Assembly: GCA_900548185.1 (NCBI GenBank)
Contig: URJJ01000014.1
Span: 1-50,214, forward strand
Length of the DNA: 50,214 nt
Origin: an uncultured Opitutales bacterium
Lineage (GTDB): Bacteria > Verrucomicrobiota > Verrucomicrobiia > Opitutales > Intestinicryptomonadaceae
Direction of reading: 5' to 3'
In this document: piece after piece, positions 1 to 8,395 of the stretch
How positions within the stretch are numbered: position 1 is the first letter of the stretch
Layout of the letters: the number at the start of each line of letters is the position of its first letter
The notes under the pieces: model-generated
Told to the model about the DNA's origin: nothing
Databases searched by the model: none
Seen by the model: the letters and a program-made list of their open reading frames with translations, nothing else
Program-made: the position numbers and the translations under genes

Positions 1-31
1 TCGTGGGCTCGGAGATGTGTATAAGAGACAG
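1..31. other. Nextera adapter remnant (left end)
   Basis: The first 31 bases match the Illumina Nextera read-2 adapter without its first three bases and end in the Tn5 mosaic-end sequence AGATGTGTATAAGAGACAG. This is library-construction sequence, not genome. Genomic sequence begins at about 32, inside a gene. Confidence 0.97.
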
Positions 32-437
32 GGGCGAGCACGTCCCCCTCCCCCGCCCTGCGCCCCACGGCGTCAAGGGCTGAGATGAAGTCGGCGCAGG
101 TTAGCTCCGCGTCCGCTCCCAGAAACGAAGTCTCCGCATTCGCCGAAACGTCGAAGGCCGTCCATCCGCTCCGGGCCTCGAAAGGCGCGGGCGCGACGAA
201 GCTTTCAAAAGCCTCCTCGCGCCGCAAACACTCCGCGCACCTGCGCCCGGAGCTGCCGCCGCCTACTGCGACCGCAAACGTGCCCACCCCGAGAGCCGCC
301 AGCGCGCGCGAAACGTTTACGCCCTTTCCGCCCACCCTGAAAGAGACGCTTTCGGCCCTCATCGTCGAGCCTATCGAAACCGACGGGTAGCGGGCTACGG
401 TCTCTGCCAGAATGTTGCAGGTGAGCGTAAATATCAT
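32..437 (-). CDS. PfkB-family carbohydrate kinase, 1-phosphofructokinase-like (3'-truncated)
   Basis: This is the N-terminal 135 residues of a ribokinase/PfkB-family kinase, cut by the contig end. It reads from an ATG at 437, four bases after the hemL stop, so it is probably co-transcribed with hemL and nadE. The hallmark is the glycine-rich RVGGKGVNVSRALAALG segment (about residues 34-50), typical of the FruK/LacC branch that phosphorylates sugar phosphates. The usual N-terminal N-P-A-x-D substrate motif is here N-I-L-A-E (residues 8-12), so the substrate is uncertain. The ATP-binding C-terminal half (GAGD motif) is outside the window. Family assignment is firm; 1-phosphofructokinase is only the closest recognised type. 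Confidence 0.8.
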
Positions 438-441
438 CAGG

Positions 442-1716
442 CTACAGCCCCCTTATTGCCCCCGACATGACTTCGACCGCGCGTTCGAGCGAAGCCCCGT
501 CGTGGGCGCAGCTCATAAAGCTCACCTCGAAAGCGGACGGCGCTACGTACACCCCGCCGTCAAGGCAGGCCCTGAAATATTTGGCGTAGAGCGTCTGGGA
601 GGAGCTCATCGCCCCGTCGAAGTCCTCTACCGGGTTTTCGTTGAAGAACACGGAAAAAAGCGATTCCGCCTGCGGAACCTGCACGGCCACGCCCTTTTCG
701 CGGGCGGCGTCCCTGAGGGCTGAAACCACGAAATCGGCCTTTGCCTTGAGGTCCGGATAGGGGTCGCACTCGAGTATCATCTTGAGGGCCTCCGCGCCCG
801 CCGCCATAGCCAGGGGATTGCCGCTGAGAGTCCCCGCCTGGTAAACCGGACCGAGGGGCGAAAGGCGCTCCATGATTTCGGCCCTGCCCGCAAAGGCGCC
901 GACGGGAAGTCCGCCGCCTATGATTTTGCCAAGGGCGCAGAGGTCGGGTATGACGCCGGAATATTTTTGCGCGCCGCCCGAGGAAAGCCGGAAGCCGGTT
1001 ATGACTTCGTCGAATATGAGAAGCGCGCCGTATTCGTCGCAAAGCTCCCTCAGCCTCTCCAAAAATCCGGGCTTTGGAAGTATCAGGCCGACGTTTGCGG
1101 GAAACGGCTCAAGAATCACCGCAGCTATCTCCCGGCCAGATTCGCGGAAGCACTTCTCAAGCCCGTCTAAGTCGTTGAACGCAAGAACAGTGGTCAGGCG
1201 CGCGAGGCCGGCCGGAATGCCCGCAGAATCGGGATTGCCGAAAGTTGCGGCGCCGCTTCCGGCCTTGACAAGAAGGCTGTCGACATGGCCGTGGTAGCAC
1301 CCGGCGAACTTCACTATCCTGTCCCTGCCCGTGTAGCCTCGGGCGAGGCGCACCGCGCTCATCGTGGACTCCGTGCCGGAGTTTGTCATTCTCACCATTT
1401 CGGCGCAGGGGACCATCGCGTTTATGAGCCTCGCCATTTCAAGCTCGCGCTCAGACGGGGTTCCGAAGCTCGTCCCGCCATCGAGGGCGGCGGAGACGGC
1501 GGCCCTTATGCGCGGGTGGTTGTGGCCGAAGAGCGCCGGCCCCCACGAGCACACGAAATCGACGAACTCGCGCCCGTCCACGCTCCTTATCCTGCACCCG
1601 TCCACGCGCTCGGCAAAGAACGGCTCCCCCCCGACGCTCCTGAACGCCCTAACCGGCGAATTCACGCCTCCGGGTATTAGTTTTTTGGATTCTTCAAACA
1701 GTTCCCTTGAATTCAT
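442..1716 (-). CDS. hemL: Glutamate-1-semialdehyde 2,1-aminomutase
   Basis: HemL converts glutamate-1-semialdehyde to 5-aminolevulinate, the committed precursor of heme and other tetrapyrroles in the C5 pathway, in the cytoplasm. The 424-residue length is normal for the family. Visible signatures are the N-terminal IPGGVNSPVRAF, the NSGTES segment (residues 112-117), CYHGHVDSLLVKAGSG (140-155), IFDEVITGFR (234-243) and the PLP-binding Lys264 in ALGKIIGGGLPVGAF. The ATG at 1716 has an AAAGG Shine-Dalgarno sequence six bases upstream. It follows nadE by 37 bases and precedes the PfkB gene by four, which suggests one minus-strand operon joining cofactor synthesis to a sugar kinase. Confidence 0.95.
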   Translation of the reverse strand: MNSRELFEESKKLIPGGVNSPVRAFRSVGGEPFFAERVDGCRIRSVDGREFVDFVCSWGPALFGHNHPRIRAAVSAALDGGTSFGTPSERELEMARLINAMVPCAEMVRMTNSGTESTMSAVRLARGYTGRDRIVKFAGCYHGHVDSLLVKAGSGAATFGNPDSAGIPAGLARLTTVLAFNDLDGLEKCFRESGREIAAVILEPFPANVGLILPKPGFLERLRELCDEYGALLIFDEVITGFRLSSGGAQKYSGVIPDLCALGKIIGGGLPVGAFAGRAEIMERLSPLGPVYQAGTLSGNPLAMAAGAEALKMILECDPYPDLKAKADFVVSALRDAAREKGVAVQVPQAESLFSVFFNENPVEDFDGAMSSSQTLYAKYFRACLDGGVYVAPSAFEVSFMSCAHDGASLERAVEVMSGAIRGL

Positions 1717-1753
1717 AAAAGCCTTTCAGAGCAGCCTGCAAGCGGCGTTAAAA

Positions 1754-3388
1754 TCAAAGCCCTCCGCCCATTTTGTCGGACAGGGCCATCCTCCGGCCCA
1801 CGCCGAACGACGCCACGGAAACCCTCGGGCCGGGCGGGAGCTGGCGGCGCTTGTATTCGTTGCGCTCAAACCTGCCAAGCGCGTCGCGGACAACTTCCGG
1901 GGCGTAGCCCATGGCAGCGATTTCGGCGGCCGTCTTTTTCCCCTCTATATAGGCGTACAAAACCGCGTCAAGCACGTCGTATTCTGGGAGGGAGTCGCTG
2001 TCCTTCTGGCCCGGGCGAAGCTCCGCCGACGGCGGCTTTGTTATGCTGTTTTCCGGGATTATTTCCCGGCTGCGGTTCACGTAGCGCGAAAGGCGGTAGA
2101 CGTCGGTCTTATAGACGTCGCTTATCGGGGCGAAGCCGCCGCAGGTGTCGCCGTATAGCGTGCAGTAGCCGACGGCGCACTCGCTCTTGTTCCCGGTGGC
2201 AAGCACCATGGCGCCGAGCTTGTTGGAAATCGCCATGAGAACCAGCCCGCGCGAGCGCGACTGGAGGTTCTCCTCGGCCACGTCGCGCGGCAGGCCCGCA
2301 AAAATTTCAGAAAGCGCGCCCTCCGCGGCCTCGACTATGCCGGCGATTGGGACGCTTTTCATCTCCATGCCCAGATTCCGGGCAAGCGCCTCGGCGTCTG
2401 AGACGCTGTGGTCGCTTGAAAAGCGCGAAGGCATGGAAACTCCAACGACATTTTCCGGCCCAAGCGCGTCCGCCGCGAGCGCCGCCACAAAAGCCGAGTC
2501 TATGCCGCCGCTTAGGCCGAGCGCCACCTTTTTGAAGCCGCTTTTTGATACGAAGTCGCGCAGGGACATCTTGAGAGCGCCGTACATTTCCGCAATCCTG
2601 TCGAATTCCGGAACGGCGCACGGGGCCATGGCGCCGATGTCGACGACTGCCGCAGCCTCTTCAAATTTAGGCATTATGCGGCAGTAGCTGCCGTCCGCCG
2701 AAAGGGCGCACCCGCCGCCGCCGCACACCATCTCGTCATTGCCTCCGACGAGGTTGCAATAGACAAACGGGGCGTTCACCGCCCGGGCGACCTTCGGCAG
2801 CAGGGCCCGCCTGGCCGTTTCGTTTTCGGGGCTCCAAAGGCTGGCCGACGCGTTCAGCAGCACGTCGAGCCCCTCCCCCGCAAGAAGGTCGACGGGCCTC
2901 TCGCAGGCGGCATAGCGCGCGGCGGTCTCTTCGTCCAGGGCCCAGATGTCCTCGCAGATGGAAAGCCCTATGCGCCTGCCCATAAACTCGACCACGCATA
3001 CGCCGCTTCCCGCGTCGAAATTGCGGGGCTCCTCAAATATGCCGTAGTTCGGGAGGAGGTGCTTGTCGTAAAACGCGCGCGCCTTTCCGCCCTCCAGCCA
3101 TGCCAGGGAATTGAAAGCGCCTATCGCGCCGCCCGAACGCCTGACAAACCCGACCGCCGCCGGTATGGGAAGCTCGCGGGCGAGAAGCCCGAGGCGCCTC
3201 TCGTTTTCTTCGAGGAAGCGGGCGGACGCGGCCCTGTCTTTGGGAAGGGGGCCGCACAGGGCTAGCTCCGGAAAGAGCGCCATATCGGCGCCCATGGACT
3301 TCAGCCTCCCGGCAAATTCGAGAATTTTCCCGCAATTTCCCTCAAAATCCCCGGTAGTTGTGTTTATCTGCGCTATGCCGATTTTCAT
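1754..3388 (-). CDS. nadE: Glutamine-dependent NAD+ synthetase
   Basis: This 544-residue two-domain enzyme amidates nicotinic acid adenine dinucleotide to NAD+ with glutamine as nitrogen donor. Residues 1-260 form a nitrilase-type glutaminase domain with the Glu41 (FPELALCG), Lys109 (YDKHLLPNYG) and Cys145 (SICEDIW) triad. The C-terminal half is the NAD synthase domain with the PP-loop SGGIDS at 293-298. The ATG at 3388 is chosen because MKIGIAQINT is the usual nitrilase-domain start; 41 further upstream in-frame residues look non-coding. No clear Shine-Dalgarno precedes it. It is probably the first gene of the nadE-hemL-PfkB unit. Confidence 0.95.
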   Translation of the reverse strand: MKIGIAQINTTTGDFEGNCGKILEFAGRLKSMGADMALFPELALCGPLPKDRAASARFLEENERRLGLLARELPIPAAVGFVRRSGGAIGAFNSLAWLEGGKARAFYDKHLLPNYGIFEEPRNFDAGSGVCVVEFMGRRIGLSICEDIWALDEETAARYAACERPVDLLAGEGLDVLLNASASLWSPENETARRALLPKVARAVNAPFVYCNLVGGNDEMVCGGGGCALSADGSYCRIMPKFEEAAAVVDIGAMAPCAVPEFDRIAEMYGALKMSLRDFVSKSGFKKVALGLSGGIDSAFVAALAADALGPENVVGVSMPSRFSSDHSVSDAEALARNLGMEMKSVPIAGIVEAAEGALSEIFAGLPRDVAEENLQSRSRGLVLMAISNKLGAMVLATGNKSECAVGYCTLYGDTCGGFAPISDVYKTDVYRLSRYVNRSREIIPENSITKPPSAELRPGQKDSDSLPEYDVLDAVLYAYIEGKKTAAEIAAMGYAPEVVRDALGRFERNEYKRRQLPPGPRVSVASFGVGRRMALSDKMGGGL

Positions 3389-3656
3389 TGGCGCAGAATA
3401 TTCGCAAATCGCCCTCCCTTCTTCAAGAAAAGTTTTCCGCAGCAGGCGCGGATGTCCATAAATTTCCGGGCGCGCAGGCGGAGGGCGCAAGAGACCATGC
3501 GCACCCGCCATGGGCTTCCGCTGCGAAAGACGCCCACAAAGGGCGGCAAACCCTCAAAAGGTGCGCAAAACAGCCTTTCAAAGATGCCGGGAACAGTCCC
3601 CCCCAAAAACATCGCACGCGCCATGGCGGAAGCCTACGGCCCCGGCTGCCGGGAAC
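3389..3656. other. Intergenic stretch upstream of nadE
   Basis: Together with the adjoining terminator this leaves about 340 bases without a credible gene. Open frames exist on both strands but have no family signature and no supported start. It should contain the nadE promoter on the minus strand, but I cannot pick out convincing -35/-10 boxes. Confidence 0.5.
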
Positions 3657-3685
3657 AAAAAAAACGGGCGCCGCAACGGCGCCCG
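3657..3685 (-). terminator. Rho-independent terminator for the coiled-coil protein gene
   Basis: Read on the minus strand this is a nine-base-pair GC stem (arms 3665-3673 and 3677-3685, three-base loop) followed by eight T residues. It lies 45 bases beyond the stop of the minus-strand gene ending at 3730, which it should terminate. Confidence 0.9.
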
Positions 3686-3729
3686 CCCCTAACCATTAAC
3701 TGAATATGAAAAAGCAGCGCAGCTTTGTG

Positions 3730-5151
3730 TCAAAGCGCTTCGTCGGCTTTTTTGAGGTTTTCGACGAGGCTTTCCGTATCGGCGGAGCAGGCTTTCAGAT
3801 AATTATCGGCGCTTTCGCACAGTTTCTTAAATTCAGAGGAGGCGACGTCCGACTGAACTTTCGCGACTTTGAGGTTGTTTCTGAAAATTTCAATGTCCGA
3901 ACCCGCCATCTGCGAAGAGGTTGAAAGGTCTATCGCGCGCCTCAGCAGGGCCTGCGAGAGCTGCTCTATGGACTCTATCTCAGAAATCGCCTTGCGGGCC
4001 TCCTCCGATATGCTTTCCAGCATGCCGGAGGCCGCCATTATTTCAGCGGAGAGATTTGTGAGCGAGGCCCCGAGCTCCAGAAGTTCCGAGCGCACGTTTT
4101 TGGCCCCGGAAGCAGAGGCCGGCTTCGCCCGGGAATTCACGCTTCCCGCAGCCATTTCCCAGGAGGAATTGCCGAACGCTTTCTGCGGAACCGCGCCGAA
4201 CATCGCCGCGTCGCCCGCATCCTTCTTCTTTTTCGCAACCAGATACTGGACTGAGGGCGCTTGCAAAACCGGCTGCACCGCCTTTATGAAGTATTCCGGG
4301 GAGGGCTTGAATATGTGCGAGCCGTATTTTTCGCTCGCCGCAAGATCGTTCATGATGAACTTTGTGAGGGATATTTCGGCGGCCACGTATTTGGTCTTTG
4401 CCACCCTCATTGCGGCGGTCAGGGCGTTCAGTTCGGAATATCTGGAAATGGAATTTTCAAGCAGGCTTTCGGCGGCGGACTTCAGGCCGTTAATCTCGTC
4501 CATATTTTTCCCGGAAGAGGCTTCGGCCTTTGAAAGAAAATCCCTGGCGAGAGCCACGGTGCTCTTTATGCCCTCGATGCGCGGATTTGCGATGCTGAGG
4601 TCGATAAGCGCCTTTGAAAGGGAGTCCTGCGAGCTTTGAAGCTGGTTTTTAGCAGTCATAAACGCTCCGGAGACCCCGAGGAAATAATTCCTGTCCTGAT
4701 ACATGTCGCCGGGATTTTTGGAGGCTATCTCCCCCATCTGGGAATTCAGCTTGAGGCCGAGGGCGACTCGCTTTTCCCCGAGCGGGAAGCTCGAGGAGGC
4801 CGCTTCGAGGTTTACCTTTGCGCTGTTTAAAAAGTCGCACGTCTGGGTGAAACGCTCCTCAATCATCTTTGCATTGGAAAACTCGGCCGACACGTCGGAA
4901 GCTATGCCGTCGGACGCGGACAAAAGCGAGCGGAACCGCTCCGAGATGCCGAGGGCGCGCTCGTAGTCGGCATCAAGAACCGTGTTTGCGCCCTGCACGT
5001 GCGTGAGGGCGTTGTTGTAGGATTTTACGGCAGAGGCCGAAAAACCGCGCGCGGCGTCAACGCTTGCGATGACGCCGGAATCTTCAGCGCCCAAGACGGA
5101 AAGGGAGGCCGCCGCAATGGAGGCCGCGAATAATGCAGTTTTAGTTTTCAT
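3730..5151 (-). CDS. Secreted coiled-coil protein of unknown function
   Basis: This 473-residue protein belongs to no family I recognise. It starts MKTKTALFAASIAAASLSVLGAED, a Sec signal peptide with likely cleavage near Ala22. The mature part is rich in Ala, Ser, Leu, Glu and Lys with heptad-like helical stretches throughout and no cysteine pair or enzyme motif, so a helical or coiled-coil periplasmic or surface protein is likely. A lysine cluster (KKKKD) at about residue 316 may be a linker between two helical halves. The ATG at 5151 is chosen for the signal peptide; the frame is open further upstream but crosses the divergent gene. A promoter (5179-5207) and terminator (3657-3685) make it monocistronic. 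It is divergent from the EF-hand protein gene. Confidence 0.75.
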   Translation of the reverse strand: MKTKTALFAASIAAASLSVLGAEDSGVIASVDAARGFSASAVKSYNNALTHVQGANTVLDADYERALGISERFRSLLSASDGIASDVSAEFSNAKMIEERFTQTCDFLNSAKVNLEAASSSFPLGEKRVALGLKLNSQMGEIASKNPGDMYQDRNYFLGVSGAFMTAKNQLQSSQDSLSKALIDLSIANPRIEGIKSTVALARDFLSKAEASSGKNMDEINGLKSAAESLLENSISRYSELNALTAAMRVAKTKYVAAEISLTKFIMNDLAASEKYGSHIFKPSPEYFIKAVQPVLQAPSVQYLVAKKKKDAGDAAMFGAVPQKAFGNSSWEMAAGSVNSRAKPASASGAKNVRSELLELGASLTNLSAEIMAASGMLESISEEARKAISEIESIEQLSQALLRRAIDLSTSSQMAGSDIEIFRNNLKVAKVQSDVASSEFKKLCESADNYLKACSADTESLVENLKKADEAL

Positions 5152-5178
5152 GATGCTAATGACAATGTTTATGGCAAA

Positions 5179-5207
5179 ATTATTGCAGGAAAAGTTCAAT
5201 ATCTCAA
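5179..5207 (-). promoter_or_regulatory. Sigma-70-like promoter for the coiled-coil protein gene
   Basis: On the minus strand TTGAGA (5202-5207) and AATAAT (5179-5184) are separated by 17 bases, each matching five of six consensus bases. The predicted transcript starts about 20 bases before the ATG at 5151. The leader is AT-rich and lacks a Shine-Dalgarno sequence. Confidence 0.6.
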
Positions 5208-5251
5208 TACAAATCCGATTCCGCATGCAGAGATTAATCGCTTTTATTTTC

Positions 5252-5279
5252 TTGTAATAAAGCGGCGCGGTCGGATAAT
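5252..5279 (+). promoter_or_regulatory. Sigma-70-like promoter for the EF-hand protein gene
   Basis: TTGTAA (5252-5257) and GATAAT (5274-5279) are separated by 16 bases, matching four and five of six consensus bases. The predicted start lies about 20 bases before the ATG at 5306. It is divergent from the promoter at 5179-5207, and the two -35 boxes are only 44 bases apart. Confidence 0.55.
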
Positions 5280-5305
5280 CGCCTAAACTGCGAATTTTGC
5301 CACTT

Positions 5306-6466
5306 ATGAGCCTAAAAAAATATGTTTTTCTAACGGCGGCTGCGGCGTGCGCCTTTGCCGCGACGGCAACTGCGGGGGAGCCTGTCGGCTCCGGAGTGCC
5401 CCGCCCCACCCGGCAAAGCCCGGATGAAGGCATTTTTTCATCGCTCAAAGCCGACGCGAACGGGCTTTTGTCCGACGGGGACTGCCTGGCGGCAATGGCC
5501 GAGCTAAACCGAAGGGCGTCCCAGATGAGCTCGTACAAGGACATGAGCCTCGTCTTTTCTGAAATTTCAAAGTTCTGGATAAACTTCCCGCAGGAAATAA
5601 CCCTCGCAGACAAAAACAGCCCCGCAGGAAAGTCCAAAATCTTCATAAATCCCGAAAACGGACGCTTCATAATAGGCCCCGCCTCCGCATTTCCGAAAAG
5701 GATTTCCAATCCGAAAGCCTCGCCCGCCGATTCCCTTCCCAGCGCATACAAGCTCAAGCGGACTTTCGACAGGGACAGGGACGGCGCCCTCTCTGACGAC
5801 GAGATAGTGGCCCTGATGGTCGAAATGCGCTACGCCTTCACCGAGGCAAAAAACGGGACAGACCGCGCAAAAATTGTCGCGCGCTGCGCAGAGGCCCTCG
5901 CGGATCTCCGGCAGGAGGAATTTGAAGCCTCATGGGGTTCGGGCTCATCGTTTAAAATTGTGAAAAATTCCGTGACCGGCGTCTGGGAGGCCCCCGAGGA
6001 GCCGCCCGCGCCCAGGTTCGCATTCGGGGCGCACCCGAGCGGAAATTTCGCAGGCGAGCTTCTTAAAAAGGACCCGGGCGGGCTTGCTCTGCGCGAATTC
6101 TGCGACGAACTCCAGCGAATCAACCCATTCCTGCGCGCCGACAAGATAGCGGAGCTTCTGCCCGAGTACATGGCAAAGAGCTATCCTGAAAAGGGGTCGG
6201 ACGAATGGAAAGAGCGAAACGCGAAAATAGGCTACGCCACAAGCGCGGCAATGTCGAATTTCCGCTCGCCCGACATAACAGGGCTCATTGAATACGTAAA
6301 CGAGCGCCATGAGGCGGTTACGGTACCTTTGTTTTTCACAGACCCCCAGGGGACTGCGGGCGCAATAACGCAGTTTTCCGAGCTCAACCAGTCAAGGCTC
6401 TCCCCCGAAGAGGCCGAGGAGCTGCAAGCCTACGCGGCCGCAAAGGAATCCGAGGTCCGCCAGTAA
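5306..6466 (+). CDS. Secreted EF-hand-containing protein of unknown function
   Basis: This 386-residue protein has a signal peptide (MSLKKYVFLTAAAACAFAAT, cleavage probably after ATA near residue 23). Around residues 152-163 it carries a canonical EF-hand loop, DRDRDGALSDDE, with Asp at loop positions 1, 3 and 5 and Glu at 12. A degenerate second site, DANGLLSDGD, lies near residue 52. Paired EF-hands of this type bind calcium in exported proteins of many environmental and gut bacteria. The rest has no recognised domain and ends in a charged helical region. A TTG nine bases upstream is in frame, but the ATG at 5306 gives the better signal peptide. Its divergent neighbour is also exported, so the two may act together at the surface. 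Confidence 0.75.
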   Translation: MSLKKYVFLTAAAACAFAATATAGEPVGSGVPRPTRQSPDEGIFSSLKADANGLLSDGDCLAAMAELNRRASQMSSYKDMSLVFSEISKFWINFPQEITLADKNSPAGKSKIFINPENGRFIIGPASAFPKRISNPKASPADSLPSAYKLKRTFDRDRDGALSDDEIVALMVEMRYAFTEAKNGTDRAKIVARCAEALADLRQEEFEASWGSGSSFKIVKNSVTGVWEAPEEPPAPRFAFGAHPSGNFAGELLKKDPGGLALREFCDELQRINPFLRADKIAELLPEYMAKSYPEKGSDEWKERNAKIGYATSAAMSNFRSPDITGLIEYVNERHEAVTVPLFFTDPQGTAGAITQFSELNQSRLSPEEAEELQAYAAAKESEVRQ

Positions 6467-6481
6467 AAGCGGGCGGTTTTT
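6457..6481 (+). terminator. Short stem plus T-run after the EF-hand protein gene
   Basis: A five-base-pair stem (6457-6461 with 6472-6476) spans the stop codon and is followed by five T residues. It is short for an intrinsic terminator but correctly placed. The rest of 6482-6746 holds nothing I can identify. Confidence 0.4.
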
Positions 6482-6746
6482 CCATTAGTAAACTGCAAGC
6501 CCGCACGGCGCAGTGCAGCGTCGCGCGGAAGGCCGTTTCAGGCGTTCCCAATGACAAACAATCTGGGACTTTTTCAGCCTCCCAAGCGGCTCAAAGCGAA
6601 AAAACAAACCCCGGCAGACTTTCAATGCGCAATCCCCGCGGCGCAAGGATTCCAAGCGCGGGCGGAAAAGGTTTGAAAGCCCCGGCGGATGCAGCCTGCA
6701 AAAGCGCGCAGGCCGCCACGCCCTGCAAGGCGCCGCGCAAAACCTT

Positions 6747-7691
6747 TCAGCGCGCCGCGTACAGCACGCGGAATACCTCCCCGAGGTGCGCGGGGCTTAT
6801 CAGTTCGCCAAGCGCGCGCTTTTCATCCGAAAGGGCGGCGGATTCCTCGACAATTTTGCGTATCGCCCCGCGCGCGTTTTCCATAAAAAATACGGACTGA
6901 GGCAGACATCCTGCCGGCGCGAACCCGGCAGCTTCAAGCGCATTCAAAAACGGCTCAAACGGCGGGCTGTACGTGATGTCGCGCTCCCCCGGGGAATCGA
7001 ATATGTCGGAGCCGGCCTCGTGGTTTTTGTAGGTCCTGGCAGTGCCGCGCGGAAACTCCAAAAGCTCGCCGCAAGAGCGGAAATAGTCGGAAAATACGAG
7101 CGCACCCCTCCAGGGCATAGAGCAGACCCTCTCAAAAAGCGCAAGCGCGTCGAAGGAAAAGTCCAGGACAAACGGCTCCTCCGCATCCGGAAACATCCCG
7201 CGCAAAAATTCGGCCTCGCTTTCCGGCGCGGCGCGAAGCGAAACCTCCGGAGCACCGTCCGGGCCGAAGCGCACGAATGTCTTGAAAATTCCGCCGCGCT
7301 CGAAAACAAACCTGTCGAAGGGCCGCGCGTCGAGAAGCTCGTTTGAAATCACGAACGCGTTTCCGGAAATGCGAATCTCGTCAAAAGGCCCGAAAACGGA
7401 CGAGCGGGCAAACAGCGGGCGGCCGGGTTCGGCCCCGAGCTCGAAAATTTCAAAGCCCCCCGCCTCGCCGCCGGGCCCGCCTGAGAGATTCCGTGCGGAA
7501 TCCTCCAAAAGCCGCGCAAAGACGCCTCCGCCCAGGGAGGAGGATGTGTAAAAATCCCCTCCCCCCTTGCCTACCCTCTCCCTTTCGCGGGACGAGTAGT
7601 AGCCCAGAGACGGGTTATAAAGGCACTCCCCCACATACTCCGAAACGCTTATCGGGGCTTCGCGGGAGAGGGCCTTCAGACGCTCCAGCAT
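6747..7691 (-). CDS. MidA/NDUFAF7-family SAM-dependent methyltransferase
   Basis: This 314-residue protein belongs to the MidA (DUF185, NDUFAF7-like) methyltransferase family, whose mitochondrial members methylate an arginine of a complex I subunit; bacterial substrates are mostly unknown. Signatures are the N-terminal SEYVGECLYNPSLGYYSS (residues 17-34), GGGDFYTSS (43-51), the modified motif I ELGAEPGRP, and VISNELLDARPFDRF. The ATG at 7691 follows the eda stop by 41 bases and has GGAAG six bases upstream; the longer open frame runs back into eda. It is the last gene of the lacI-kdgK-eda unit, which is probably convenience rather than function. Confidence 0.8.
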   Translation of the reverse strand: MLERLKALSREAPISVSEYVGECLYNPSLGYYSSRERERVGKGGGDFYTSSSLGGGVFARLLEDSARNLSGGPGGEAGGFEIFELGAEPGRPLFARSSVFGPFDEIRISGNAFVISNELLDARPFDRFVFERGGIFKTFVRFGPDGAPEVSLRAAPESEAEFLRGMFPDAEEPFVLDFSFDALALFERVCSMPWRGALVFSDYFRSCGELLEFPRGTARTYKNHEAGSDIFDSPGERDITYSPPFEPFLNALEAAGFAPAGCLPQSVFFMENARGAIRKIVEESAALSDEKRALGELISPAHLGEVFRVLYAAR

Positions 7692-7732
7692 GGGTTCTTC
7701 CGCAGCGGGCACAAGGCGCGGCGCGCGGCCAG

Positions 7733-8365
7733 TCAGGCGACGGCGCCGGCTGCTTCGCGCGCAATCCTCGTAATTTCGTCGAACCTGCCCGCCCTGACGA
7801 GTTCGGGCTTGGCAAGCCACGAGCCGCCGACTGCCGCAATGAGCGGGTCGGCCAGAATCTCGCGCACGTTGGCCTGGGTTATGCCGCCGAGCGGAATGAA
7901 TTTTACGCCCAGGTGCTTGTAGGGGGCGGCCATCGCATTCAGATGCTTGAGGCCCCCCGTCGTGCCGGCGGGGAAAAATTTGAGAAGCGTGCAGCCGAAC
8001 TCGAGAGCAGCCTCGATTTCGGACGGGGTCATGATGCCCGGGCCGAAGAAGAGCCCGGCGTCATGGGCGGCCTTCACGACACGCGGGTTCATGCCGGGAG
8101 CGACGGCGAAGTCAGCCCCGGCCTTTACGACCTCGCCGACCTGGTCGGGCCTGAGCACGGTGCCCGCAGCCACGAGAACCTCCGGCACCTCCCCCTTGAT
8201 GCGCCTGATAGCCTCGAGGGCCGCCGGGGTGCGCAGCGTGAGCTCTATGGCGGATATGCCGCCAGCCGCGAGGGCGTTTGCGAGGGGGACGGCGTCCTTT
8301 GCGTCGTCTATCGTCAAAACCGCTATTATTTTCTTTTGGGCGATTATTTCCTTCATGTCCTTCAT
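7733..8365 (-). CDS. eda: KDPG/KHG aldolase
   Basis: Eda cleaves 2-keto-3-deoxy-6-phosphogluconate to pyruvate and glyceraldehyde-3-phosphate, the last step of hexuronate breakdown. It has 210 residues, normal for this class I aldolase. Glu41 (AIELTLRTPAA) and the Schiff-base Lys129 (GCTLLKFFPAG) are in place, with LGGITQANVREIL and VGGSWLA near the C-terminus. The ATG at 8365 is preceded by AAGGAGA about eight bases upstream, one of the clearest Shine-Dalgarno sites in the window and the reason to prefer it over an in-frame ATG at 8395. It lies 30 bases after kdgK, which supplies its substrate. Confidence 0.95.
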   Translation of the reverse strand: MKDMKEIIAQKKIIAVLTIDDAKDAVPLANALAAGGISAIELTLRTPAALEAIRRIKGEVPEVLVAAGTVLRPDQVGEVVKAGADFAVAPGMNPRVVKAAHDAGLFFGPGIMTPSEIEAALEFGCTLLKFFPAGTTGGLKHLNAMAAPYKHLGVKFIPLGGITQANVREILADPLIAAVGGSWLAKPELVRAGRFDEITRIAREAAGAVA

Positions 8366-8395
8366 TGGAATTCTCCTTTCGGGTTGAAATTGCAA

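Noticed and set aside
85..390. Open frame on the plus strand at the left end
   Set aside because: It lies opposite the truncated PfkB kinase, whose minus-strand translation has clear family motifs; the plus frame has none.
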